A stretch of 64,000 bases of DNA from Tilletiaria anomala UBC 951 (taxonomy: Eukaryota > Basidiomycota > Exobasidiomycetes > Georgefischeriales > Tilletiariaceae). The notes under the pieces were generated by a model that was given only the letters and a program-made list of their open reading frames with translations, had not been told where the DNA came from and did no database searches. Numbering within the stretch: the stretch's first letter is position 1; the number at the start of each line of letters is the position of its first letter. Of the stretch, positions 24,250 through 34,626 are shown one piece after another. A program made the translations under genes and the position numbers. The DNA is taken from contig NW_013547014.1 of NCBI RefSeq assembly GCF_000711695.1, positions 124,001 to 188,000 on the forward strand. Direction: 5' to 3'.

Positions 24250-27050
24250 TATATTTACAAGGTGCTGGCTTTCACGTGCAGCCATTGGGGCTTATTACCT
24301 ACCCTCGAACTTTCCATGCTGTTAGATGGTGTTCTATGGACTGTGCTGCTTCGCCATGCTCCGCGTCGTTGGCTTCTGCGCCCGTGTCCGCACTGCTCAG
24401 CTTCTGCGTCATCCGACATGTCGAAACTGGATGGGTGCTTAAGACTGGGGATCCAGATGTGGGATATGTTGCAGCGGTGTCGTTCCCGACGAGAATACCG
24501 TTTACTGCGCACTTGTTCAATTTAGTGCTTTGTAACGCCCCAGCGCGCAGGAGGTAGGCTGCTGGGTCTATTGTGCGAAGGTGGTCGATCGGTCCCTTGC
24601 AATTGCGGTACACTCTTTCTGAAATCTGGAGTATCATGTGACTGTTGCGACGCACGATGCATATGCGCAGTAGATGTACGTATAGGCTGCTGCTGCGACC
24701 AAATCGCCCGAGAGTGCCTGTTCTGGCTTCAGCTCGCGGATCCATGCTTGGACCATGTTGAGGAGAATCAGGTTGAAGCGTTCGGCGCATTCCATGCTGT
24801 TGATGCGTGTATGCGGGCTCAAATTTCCTGCTGGATACTGTGTTACTGTGTTGTCAGAGTTGCTACATACCACATGCCGATGTATTCGCAACCGTTACCA
24901 GATTGGAGCATCTAGTACTCCTGGCCTGTGTCCTGCTCCACTTGCGCAGATCCAGATATCGATGATGCCGGCAAGATTCGTGCGATCTGCCGGTCTGTGA
25001 ACCCAGCCTTTGCTGAGCCATCATCTGTAAAGGTCAGGGAGTAGCGTACGCTGCTTATGCTCTCGCATGGCCACAGGCCCAGCGATGTCCATGTGGACCC
25101 TTTCATGCGCATTCCGTGCTCTTCTTTCTTCCCTTGTGGCGCCATATTGGGAATGGGTGGCATTTTCCCGAGTGGGAACGCCTCATTTGTACGGTCAGCT
25201 TTTGTGATGTGTAGGTCCTCACCTTCCAGATCGTATTGTGCCACTCATGCACTGTGTCCGAAGCCTCGGTAACCATAGTTCACTGTCTTCATTTTGTACA
25301 TCCTACATATGCCGACATATTTTGCGTTGCGCTGGTGGTTCCCTACATGAAAGGGAGAGCTACAATGCCGCTATGCAAGCAAAGCCGCGCTTATGATGGT
25401 TACCATGCCGTTTCCACTACCTGAAGAAGCAGTGGCCCTATCTTTTTCTGAGAATGATGCAGCTACAGGCTTACCTCGCGAGTTTGGTTCCGCTAACAAT
25501 ACTTAGGCCCCGCTGCATAATGTGGGACCTCAATTGCATTTTTGACAGAGATAGCGACGCCGTTGCGTTTGTCAGGCTTGACATGAATCGATCTATCTTC
25601 GCCTTCAGCCGTTAGCGCACCTGTTCAAGCGACAGGCGGCTTTGTGGCTAAGAAGGGATTCAGTCCACTTGTTTTGGATCGGCATTCATGTTGCAAGTCA
25701 CCTTGTTGTAATTCCAGCAATCGTCCTTCTCTTACCACTGTGCGTGAAATGCTTGCTGAACATGATTGTGCCCACTCACCTCGCTGGCATTGTTGCAACA
25801 CTGGTAAAGCTCCTCCTGGAACAGTGTTGCATCATTGTGTTCCCTTGTCAACTGATAGCTAAGCTGTTCAAGAATCTGGGCAATGTCGTTTTAGCATGCG
25901 TTGAGTCGGACACTAGTGGTGAGGCAGCAGCCGGTCTCCAACGTTTCGACTCTTGGCGCCTTTATCTTGTAGTACACTGTTGCGATGCGGCGGTACCCCT
26001 ACATGCTCTCTGAAAACCCTTTCTTGACGGTCCAGGCGTCTCTCTTACGGATCAAGAGGGTAACTCTTGGGATGCTACGTGACTTCCAACGTGTCACATA
26101 GTTCTTTAGCTATCTTTAACACGAAGTTCGAGCCAGTGATCCTGTCATCAATGGCAAGCACCAGCTACACCAAAGCCTCCTCCTTCCTGCGCTCGTATTC
26201 AGCTGCAGTGTTGTTGTCGTTCTTGGGTTAGTGAAATTACCGGTCAAGTAACCCCCACAGGCCGGTCTTATCATCAGCATCCAGGTTATGAAAGCCCACA
26301 GGTCGTAGCTGCCGCCATGCAGCTTCTCGATACTGACAGTGGCCTCGCCGAAGTCGCATTTGCTGACATCTTGATCCTTTGCGTCAAGTCTCTTGGGGGC
26401 TCGAGTCAGACTGGAAGTTTGGGCTCATAAGCCTATGTAGCGGGCCTTTGGATGACTGAAACAGAATAGGCCAACATCTTCTTACTCTATGCTACACAGA
26501 CCCTCGGCGCTCCGCACAACTTCCTTTCACTTCTTCAACGTGCTAACTTTCATGCGCAGCCATTGTAGCTTCCCCCTGTACTGGAACCTTTCATGGTCCT
26601 CGCTTGTATACCATAGACCGTACTTCTTCGCGGTCCTTCGCCCCATTACGTCCGCGCGCTGCCATTTGTACTATGTCAAAATCGGCCATCTATTTAATAA
26701 CCGCAACGCTCGAGCGCTGTTTATGCCAAAACGACAAAAATATTCGCTGTTTGCGTTTCGTCGACTTTTCAACGCTTCTAGAGGAGCTGCGACTTCGTCA
26801 CACTTGCTGCCTGTCTCTTCACGCATTAGAATGATCAGTGTTGCTACTTTCGCAAGGTGAACTTCATATGGTGCAAGTTCACGAAACATTGAGGGACTGA
26901 ACAGTACTTCTGCTTTCGCATGATTTTTTAATTTCCAATCCAAGGTTGGCTTGACGCATCTTTCAAGAGCCTCAGGGCTCCTATCTTCAAGTTTGCTGAA
27001 GGTCCTGCGCCCAGCCACAGTCTGTCACACTTATCAATCGACTGATCTGG
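24250..27050 (-). mobile_element. Fossil Ty1/Copia LTR-retrotransposon fragment
   Basis: Minus-strand relic read from high to low coordinates. Parts in the expected order: a gag-like region (about 27018-26671), a zinc-knuckle-like region (about 26640-26540), an unreadable stretch where protease and the start of integrase should lie, an integrase core region (about 25244-24912), the end of integrase (about 24891-24634), and a post-integrase segment of the GILVGYD type (about 24540-24300). Reverse transcriptase, RNase H and paired LTRs were not recognised. It is thoroughly broken, with many breaks, so it is old and a fossil. The ends are approximate. Confidence 0.6.
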
Positions 27051-28931
27051 ATCACGGGCCTAGCAACAGCATAAGCTGCAAAGTGGAACCTTGGTCCTTA
27101 GGAGGGACGGAACTGTCTCAAAGTTTGGCGTTAGGATGATCTTCGACAAGAACCTTCCTACCAAGGGTCTTGGCAGTGTCAAAGCTCATGTCGAATCCGA
27201 TCGTCGACTCTGCCAAGGTCCTACTTTACAACGTTGGCTATTCTATTGACCTCGAACAGTTCATTGATACGTGTGACAGTCTGTTGCCCGGTAGATGCCT
27301 CGGCAATCCTAACGACATAACCTTTGAGGTTCTTTGCAGGTATACCAAACCACCCCTGATCCTCAGATCCTTTCTAAACCCCTCAGCAAAGCGACAGGAA
27401 GGCTCAGGAGCAGATGACTGATGGGCAATAGCTCAGACACTGGCCTAAAGAATGGTTATATGGCTAGAGTCATGGCTGACGGATTGAGCTACAGCACCCA
27501 CATTTTCTCGACTACCAGATTGCCACATGTGCTTGCCATCAGCTCACGTGCGCTCTTTCGTCTCCAAACGCTCTTGCCTCGCCTCTGCCAATTTCGTTCT
27601 CACTCTTAGCTCCTGGAACCCAACCTCCGCTCAATCAGTCAAGGCTTTCGTCAACATCCACCCACTACTGCTATTGCACGGACTGGAACTACAGCAAGCG
27701 ACATGCCCTTGTCTCTGCGTACGCTCCAAGAAGCAAAGTCTCGCAGGCATGACTGGGATGGCACGAGACGAGGCAAGTCGAATTCGACAGGCCCGTTGCA
27801 AGAAACAAATGGACCCCCGTCAATCGACTACCTGATGCACATGTGTTACCCAGCACCTGGGTTTCCAGACATCGCTAGGGGCAAGTCTACGCCATACCAA
27901 GGATACCTTTACGATGGCCCCAAACTGATCATTTGTGTTCCTCCGCAATCCGTTAAGCCATAGTCTAACACTAACTCATCAGTCGATGTCGCTACTTATT
28001 CCAGTTCTAGCCAATCAGCCAATGCCGCAGCTCCCTCGAGTTGCCATTATGTTCGAAACATCCTCCTAGGACCGCGCGCGCGGTAAGGACGGTACGGATC
28101 TCTTCACCAACCATCAACACCCAGGCAAGATCTCTCGGCCATGCCGCTAGGCTCGAGGATATCAGGCCCATTGATTCAGTGGCTTTTCGAGTTGTCGCGG
28201 CCCAACCAGCATTTAATGTTTCCTTAATAGAAAGTGTGGGGGGATTTTCGAGCTGCCAATGTTCTACCGATGTACAGCCTCCGCCTGCTGTCCAAGGTCG
28301 GCAAAATTGGAGGATAGGTCCCAAGATCTTTACCGGAGGTGATCGACGCATACCCTGTGTGACTGACACCAGCTGAGCCCCCTTTCCCATCACCCTATTC
28401 TACAGCTAGCTCTGATGTATTGCACTGGCGATGTTGACGCGACCATTAATCTAGACCGGGAAGCCTCAGATCTCGCCGCACAGTTGACTATTTTTTGGCT
28501 GAGCGCCTCACTGCCGTCAAGCGTAGCTCTTTCAGCGATGCCTCTGTTAGCCATTCCGAAGATTCCTAGCCTTGGGCCCTGGGGATGGCAAAGCAAACAC
28601 TGTTGACTCATTCCTCCTCTGTTGGCAGGACTACGGGCGTACAATTCCGACCCTTGAAACTGCACGGTCTCGTAGACGTCCCATGGTCTTCGCCGACGGA
28701 GTTTTGACATCTTGTTTTCGCCTTTGGCAACAAAAATGGTCTTTTGTCCATCCTTTCCATAGGTGAATCGCGCTCTTCAGGTCGGCACTTGCGATTTGCT
28801 AATTGACCAACTAAATCTTCGAGACCTTCTACGTTTGCGGACTTCTCACGTAGATACAAACACCACGCTACATCCGCTCTGGACAGTACAGATCGCGACT
28901 GCCGCAACCTCTTCCCAATTTCTCATCTCAT
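27051..28931. other. Gene-free stretch, right part of the repeat island
   Basis: 1.9 kb between the Copia fossil and the PEX2 stop. Short open frames occur on both strands (for example about 27170-27420 and 27703-27963 plus, 28007-28393 and 28608-28907 minus), but none resembles a family I know. It may hold the 5' end of the fossil, a second decayed element, or spacer. Confidence 0.45.
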
Positions 28932-30604
28932 TCAAGCTCGTTTGAGACCCCGGACTATAGCGCTGCATCGCAAACATCTCCAACCACCTTCGTCCGAAAT
29001 GTCGTCGGCAGCCTCCTCCGAGAGCAGAATAGATGCAAGACAGTGATAGCAATAGAGACACCCGCAAGGGTCTGCAGCATATGGAATGGTGATGATGAGG
29101 TCGTCCGATGCTGTGTTCGGTTTGCCTAGTGTGTTACCTCTAGAAGCGAGGGCACCTGAGGCTGGGTCCAGAGGGTCGCTGGTGGGAAGACCAACTCTGA
29201 GAACACCAGAAGATCCACCTTGCGATGCCTGATATCGCTGCCAGCACAATGCACAAGTACTGATAGGAAGTGCAGCAATTTCGGGGATGACTTTGCTTAA
29301 AGCAGCCTCCCCGTCTGAATTACCAGAGCCCTTGAGCGGGGTAGACAGACCAGTCCGATCTCTCAGGACCCTTGGCAGGATCTTTGATGCTCTGCCAAGT
29401 GCTGTACTGCAGATAGGTAATCTTGTGAGATACTTGAGTATCCGGCGTGGCTTCAATAATGGCAAAAGGAAGACCAGAAATTCCTGCAAAATACCGCAAA
29501 GATCCCAGTTAAAGTACATGCCATGAGTGTCGAGCGCGGAGAGAGACTCACGGTAAGTGCGTGCCATACAAGTTGCCGGTTAAGGTATTCAAAAGAGACA
29601 TTCCGATGCACGGTGCGTTTTGCATATATGAGGCGGATGCCCAGAATGCGGTCCGCAAGAGTTCGATATCTGTTACCCGTGCAACAAAAGCGTGCGCTCG
29701 CAGTCAACACTGGGAAGAGAAGCCCTAGCATGCAACACACTCACTTTCCGTTGCCTAGGAAAAGACCGAAATTGATAAAGGCAGCAAGAGTGTACCACCG
29801 TCGGAAGCGATCCATGAGGTTCCACAAGGTGTGGCGCGTCGTGCTGGTAGGAAGTTCAGAGTACGGGTGCTGCGCCATGTTTAATTCTGACCTTGCATAC
29901 GCATACGGAACGATGGCCGTAATCAAAGGGTATAGCACAAGCTGCTGAATCGAAAGCTTTCGATCTCGAGATGTAGACTGCACTACATAAGGGAAACAAG
30001 AGCTTTAGTAGTCAGCGCAAAATAGAAACATAAGCCGGGCGACGATGAGAATACGACTAACATCCTCCACGATGCGCCCACTCGTTCCTGTACTTGAGAT
30101 TTTGCAGCATGGATCCGTACGAAGCTTGGTGATCAATGATAGAAAGCTTAAACAGCGCCAATCGCATGACGAGTAGCATCTCTGGCAAGATGCGCGAAGT
30201 CAATGTTGGCTGTAAACCGTTCGATGCGAAAGTTCAGCGATGATTTGCAGAGCCTTTGAGTAGGATCGCCCTGCTCTCAGGGCACGTACTTGGATCAAAT
30301 TTACGGCATCTTTCATTGGAGCCAGCAGAATTTCAAGCAGCTCGCGGTCCAAAAGGTCAGCATCTAGCTGCCCGACCCTCTGAATTCGTAACGGCGGACT
30401 CGGAAAGTGAGACAGCCTCCTTCTGAGCGATTCGATCGATGGCTTCGCAGTCTCGTGTCTTGCCTCCCAAAACGCCTCCAAATCCAGATCAACAGGTAGT
30501 TGTGATGGGAACTGATTTGGTGTGGCTGGTGTGGCTGGTATGGCTGGTATGGCTGGTATGGCTGAAGTTGTTTGTGCTGTGCTCCGGGTATCCTCACCAG
30601 CCAT
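28932..30604 (-). CDS. PEX2: Peroxisomal RING E3 ligase Pex2
   Basis: One of three RING peroxins (Pex2, Pex10, Pex12) that form the membrane channel and ubiquitinate the import receptor Pex5 for recycling. Model of five exons: complement(join(28932..29483, 29552..29669, 29745..29982, 30062..30209, 30290..30604)), 456 aa. Family landmarks in order: RVGQLDADLLDRELLEIL, then LFKLSIIDHQASYGSMLQNL, NRQLVWHALTEFLVFLLPLL and the C-terminal RING. The zinc ligands seen are Cys350, Cys353, Cys413, Cys418, Cys421, Cys443 and Cys446; the position that is usually His (CGH) is Cys415. About 55 residues between the first and second ligand pairs form a loop rich in Ser/Gly. The start is chosen at the ATG before the Ala-Ile-Pro repeat; an in-frame ATG at 30712 exists upstream. 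Divergent from MYG1. Confidence 0.92.
30524..30568 (-). repeat. In-frame 9-nt tandem repeat in PEX2 exon 1
   Basis: Five near-identical 9-nt units encode Ala-Ile/Thr-Pro repeats in the N-terminal disordered tail of Pex2. Units differ by a single A/G change, suggesting recent slippage. The 9-nt unit preserves frame. Confidence 0.85.
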
Positions 30605-31364
30605 GTTGCGCTGCTGACTGATAGGCGTTGGTGGGCGCGTCTTGTTTTCGATGTTGTGCTTCGATACTGAAAACACGAAGAAAGACGAATTCAGCGACTG
30701 GCACGGTATCAATGCTCGCTAGAGTTATTGCCACAAGCTTCTCAGTCTTTGATTGAGCCCATCCGCTTCCTATTGTATCCATGTGGACAGGCTGGGGTGT
30801 ACAACGAATGATGTGCAATCAAACGGCAACAGGTCCGACTAGGCCGTCCTCTTTCACATATGGAGCAGCACAGACTCTCGGGACGCGGGACCCTTACATA
30901 AGCTTGCTTCCGGATTTTAAAGAGATATAATCGGTAAAAAGGACAACAATCCTAGTTTATAGCTAGTCCTGTTGAGTCTACCTTCGATTTCTCGCGGGCC
31001 ATGGCCAGATCTTTTCCGACTTACCACGGAAGAGCTGATCGCTGAGAAGCGCCTTCAAGCACGCTGTTAGTCGTGAGGCTTTCCCATTACATTACAGGTT
31101 ACAGCACTTGGTTCCCATCAAGCTTTCAAACTCCCGTGTTCACTTTGGCGTGCTCCGCCTTACATGCAAATCGCCGCTTCTCTCTGTCAATCTGTCAATC
31201 TGGCTACTCTACGCCCTCTCAACTCTATTTTTCTGGTAATCCGCGGTCACATTTTTGTGACAGGATTGCATTTCGAGCGTCAAGGACTCAGCGCTGCATT
31301 TTGGAGGCCTGCAAACTTTCTGAATACCTCTCTGAATCAGTCTCGGTACAAAGTTGCATTCAGG
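30605..31364. promoter_or_regulatory. Divergent promoter region PEX2/MYG1
   Basis: 760 nt between start codons, AT-richer in the middle (about 30900-30970). Open frames here (for example minus 31209-31895, which also crosses MYG1 exons) look like shadows. No RNA gene recognised. Confidence 0.5.
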
Positions 31365-32778
31365 ATGGCGACTTCTGCAGTCGAGTCGGCCGCCAAGCGT
31401 CCTAAGGTGGACCAAAGCTCGGAAAGAGAAATTGGAATCGTTACGCACTCGTGAGCTTGCTGGTTTATCCGCTGAATGCATGCAATCCGCTAATATACCT
31501 CTATTTGGTCGATTGTAGAGGCGCTTTCCACGGTAAGAGACGCTTCTAAGGACAAAGGTAGCATATCCGACGGTGTTCTCACCATCGCTTTGATATATTC
31601 TGTTTACATGCAACTCGTGCTGTGCGCAGCTGATGAAGCCCTTGCAGTGTCGATGCTTCGCAGACTTCCACGGTTCTCTCAAATGCGTCAGTCCCGACTG
31701 TGGAGTGCATATGGCATGTTTGCTGACATGGTGCAATTGTGCTATTCTGCTTAGACAGCGCTGACGCGCACCCGTGACATGTCGCTCATAGACCGTGGCA
31801 CAATTGTGGTGGATGTCGGGGCAACTTACGACGCGACTAAGAACCGCTTTGATCATCATCAACGTGGTTTCGAGGAAACGTTTGACGCTGATCACAAGGT
31901 CAAGTTGAGCTCCGCCGGTTTGACGTGGAAGTGAGCCAAACGTCGTTCATTCGCATCCATTCGTCTTTGAACGCTAATCTAATGTCACACCCACAGACAC
32001 TTTGGCAAGGACATTCTGCGCATCAGCGCCCCTGCGCTCACGCCAGAAGAGGTTGAGACCCTGTACATCAAAATGTACGACGACTTTGTGGAGGGGATTG
32101 ACGGCATCGACAACGGCGTGGAACGCTATCCGGCTGCTGCGGGCAAGCCAGCTTACAAAGACCGGACAGATCTTTCGTCTCGGGTCAGCTACCTGAATCC
32201 TCGCTGGAACGAGGAGGTGGACGATGAGGAGAGAATGCGCAGATTCGAGAGAGCAAGCAGCTTAGCCGGGCAGGAATTTTTCGACCGGTTGGACTACGCA
32301 GTCCATGGTTGGCTGCCAGCACGCAAATTGGTTCAAACAGCGCTTGCGAATAGGAAGACAGCGGAAGGCGGTGATTCGTCGGGAAAGATTCTTATCTTTG
32401 ATGGATACGTCAGCTGGAAGGTGAGCGTGCAGATGAGCCTGATCGGAAACTTGTAATCACTGATCGTATTTGCCTCCCCAGGACCATCTCTTCACGCTCG
32501 AGAAGGAGTCGAACATCCCGGCTGAAGAGCAACCGCTGTATGCTGTCTACCCAGACGAGTCTGGTAAGTGGCGGGTGCAGGCAGTCCCAGAGTCACCAAG
32601 CAGCTTTGCGAGCAGGAAAGCTTTGCCCGAGCCTTGGCGAGGCATCCGAGACGACGACCTCAGCAAACTGAGCGGTGTCCCTGGTTGCATTTTTGTGCAC
32701 CAAAGTGGCTTCATTGGAGGAAATCAGACGCGGGCCGGTGCACTCGAAATGGCAAGTAAAGCCTTGCATTGGAGTTGA
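31365..32778 (+). CDS. MYG1: MYG1 family metal-dependent exonuclease
   Basis: DHH-like phosphoesterase family; human MYG1 is a 3'-5' RNA exonuclease of nucleus and mitochondria. Model of six exons: join(31365..31450, 31519..31532, 31630..31686, 31759..31930, 31997..32420, 32482..32778), 349 aa. Exon 2 is a 14-nt micro-exon encoding the core of the first metal motif THSGAFHADEAL. Other landmarks: TRTRD, TIVVDVGATYD, FDHHQRGF, then the C-terminal CIFVHQSGFIGGNQTRAGALEMA. The acceptor of intron 3 is set at 31758 rather than 31754 to keep the frame of TRTRD. The Lys/Arg patch near the start (AAKRPKVDQ) could act as a nuclear signal. RPL29 follows on the same strand after 794 nt. Confidence 0.93.
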
Positions 32779-33572
32779 CCGCGCGCAAAGCATGTAATAC
32801 GAGCACCAAGCACGAGGCATTGTCAAGTTTTGCATGCGTTATGAACAAACTCGCTTGAAAATGGTGCCAATTCGTGCATCATACATGCCGCTCTCCCGAA
32901 GTGTGACGCATACGATAAGTGGCAAACGCCGCCCGCAGTCAGCCTAATGGTTCATTATTTAATACCCTCTTGCACGTGAAATATTACACATAGCACAGTG
33001 AGGCTCGAGCACAGGTGCGACGATCCTTTTCCCTTTCGCAATACAGGTTTGCGAACCGCAGAGATCCGCTGCCAAGTGGCAGTCGTGTTGCAAGCGGCAC
33101 GTGTTAGATTTTGTTTCCGAGTCGGATGCCATGTTGCATCGGCAAGTGGCCTGTCCTGTTGCACCGCAGCATGCGTACAGTGCTGTCTTCATACCATATG
33201 TGAAAAGCGTGAGAAGGGATGCAATGCGAAGAGGCGCAAGCGATCGTCGGGGACCATTTAAAAGGACATCAATCCACCTTCTCCCATTGATCCACGCTTT
33301 CGTAAGAGTTGTTGCCGCAGGGGGCGAATTGTTGGACTTGCTGGTCGGCGGCATGAAGAAATGGCATAGCGAACGCTGTGGCGCCACTGGCCCCACTGCT
33401 AACCTGCGCAGGTCGCGGGCGGAATGGCAGCATGAATTATTCAGCCCACGCGCAATGGTTCCGCAGCTATCACCAAGCATGCCACCATCCTTATTGATGT
33501 TTTGCTAACATATCAAGGGTCAGCTAATACTGTAGCCCAGGTCATTCTGCAAAGAGTCGCGCATCTTTCAAA
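32779..33572. other. Intergenic, MYG1 3' flank and RPL29 promoter
   Basis: 794 nt between the MYG1 stop and the RPL29 ATG. Open frames of up to 173 codons occur on both strands but show no family resemblance and overlap each other. The RPL29 promoter should lie in the right part. No clear TATA box was seen. Confidence 0.5.
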
Positions 33573-34456
33573 ATGGCGAAGTCAAAGAAGTGAGTACGTC
33601 GTGCTCAGTGACCACAACTCTACTCATCGGTATGGTCGGATCGAGGTTGGCTGGCGGAGAGGAAGGACGAGATCGCTTTGGATGCGAAATTGGTATGGTG
33701 GGTCATTGACTCGGAAGCGAGGGTCTTCGGATCTTGGCCTGCCCGCAGTTGTTTAAGGAGCGAAGACTATGACCACCTTGCTCCTCGCGCTTGAAATGCT
33801 TTGTTCGATTGATGATGTTGACCCTCCTTCGTACTCGATCATAGCCACACCAACCACAACCAAAACAAGAAGGCTCACCGAAATGGTATCAAGAAGCCAA
33901 AGACAAACAAGTACCCGAGCTTGAAGGGCGTGCGTATTACAGCCTCTCTGCTTGATCCACTTCAGTGGCGACCCCGGGATTGTTGGAAATATTCTTGGAT
34001 GGTTGAACTCTAAGAGTTGACGGGGCAGAGGTGATGGCAATATCTGCGGGTGACAGGGAGAAGTCCATCTAGCAAGCTGGCTTCTGAAGCTGGAAGCGGT
34101 GTAGGGCATGCAAGTCGCTTTGAAGCGCACGCAGCGTTATATCTTGCTGATTGGGCCTGTATCCCAAGGGGACTTGTGGCGGAGCATAAAGTGCGCCATC
34201 TTTGGAGGGCAATGCGAGTGGGCTGGGTCAGGAATGCTACAGCAAAATATTGGGAGCTCGAAGTGCTAAGAGCAGCTGTTTCTATGTGCAAGGGGAGACC
34301 CCATTACACCTGTGAAGCTTCACTCCCAGTAGCAGAGGCCTCGCATACTTACAGTCCTTCGTGTACTTACAGGTTGACCCCAAGTTCGTCCGCAACCAGA
34401 GGTACGCAAAACACGGCAGTGAAAAGGCAGCTCGCCTTGCCAAGGCGGAAGCGTAA
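33573..34456 (+). CDS. RPL29: 60S ribosomal protein eL29 (RPL29)
   Basis: Small basic protein of the large ribosomal subunit. Model: join(33573..33589, 33845..33929, 34373..34456), 61 aa, the normal length. The 17-nt first exon encodes MAKSK and the start of an Asn codon; exon 2 continues [20 protein letters not shown]; exon 3 begins [15 protein letters not shown]. The sequence is unmistakable for eL29. The introns (255 and 443 nt) are far longer than the usual 60-90 nt here, a common trait of ribosomal protein genes. All exons are too short to show as long open frames. Convergent with ASE1, 170 nt between stops. Confidence 0.97.
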
Positions 34457-34626
34457 TCAACACGATACAACCACGCATCTGTACTTCTAGGGGCGACTAT
34501 GCATACTGCTTGATCATGTCGATTGCATACTTTGCAACGCTGGGTATAACGAGCAAAGGAGCACGGAAAGCTAATGGTACAAGGCATACTTGCATACGGA
34601 AAGTTGCAACTGGGTGGGTCGACCTT

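Noticed and set aside
31209-31895. 228-codon minus-strand frame
   Set aside because: Runs antisense through several MYG1 exons, which are firmly supported.
33101-33508. 135-codon frame upstream of RPL29, with antisense frames over it
   Set aside because: Open on both strands with no homology; more likely promoter sequence.
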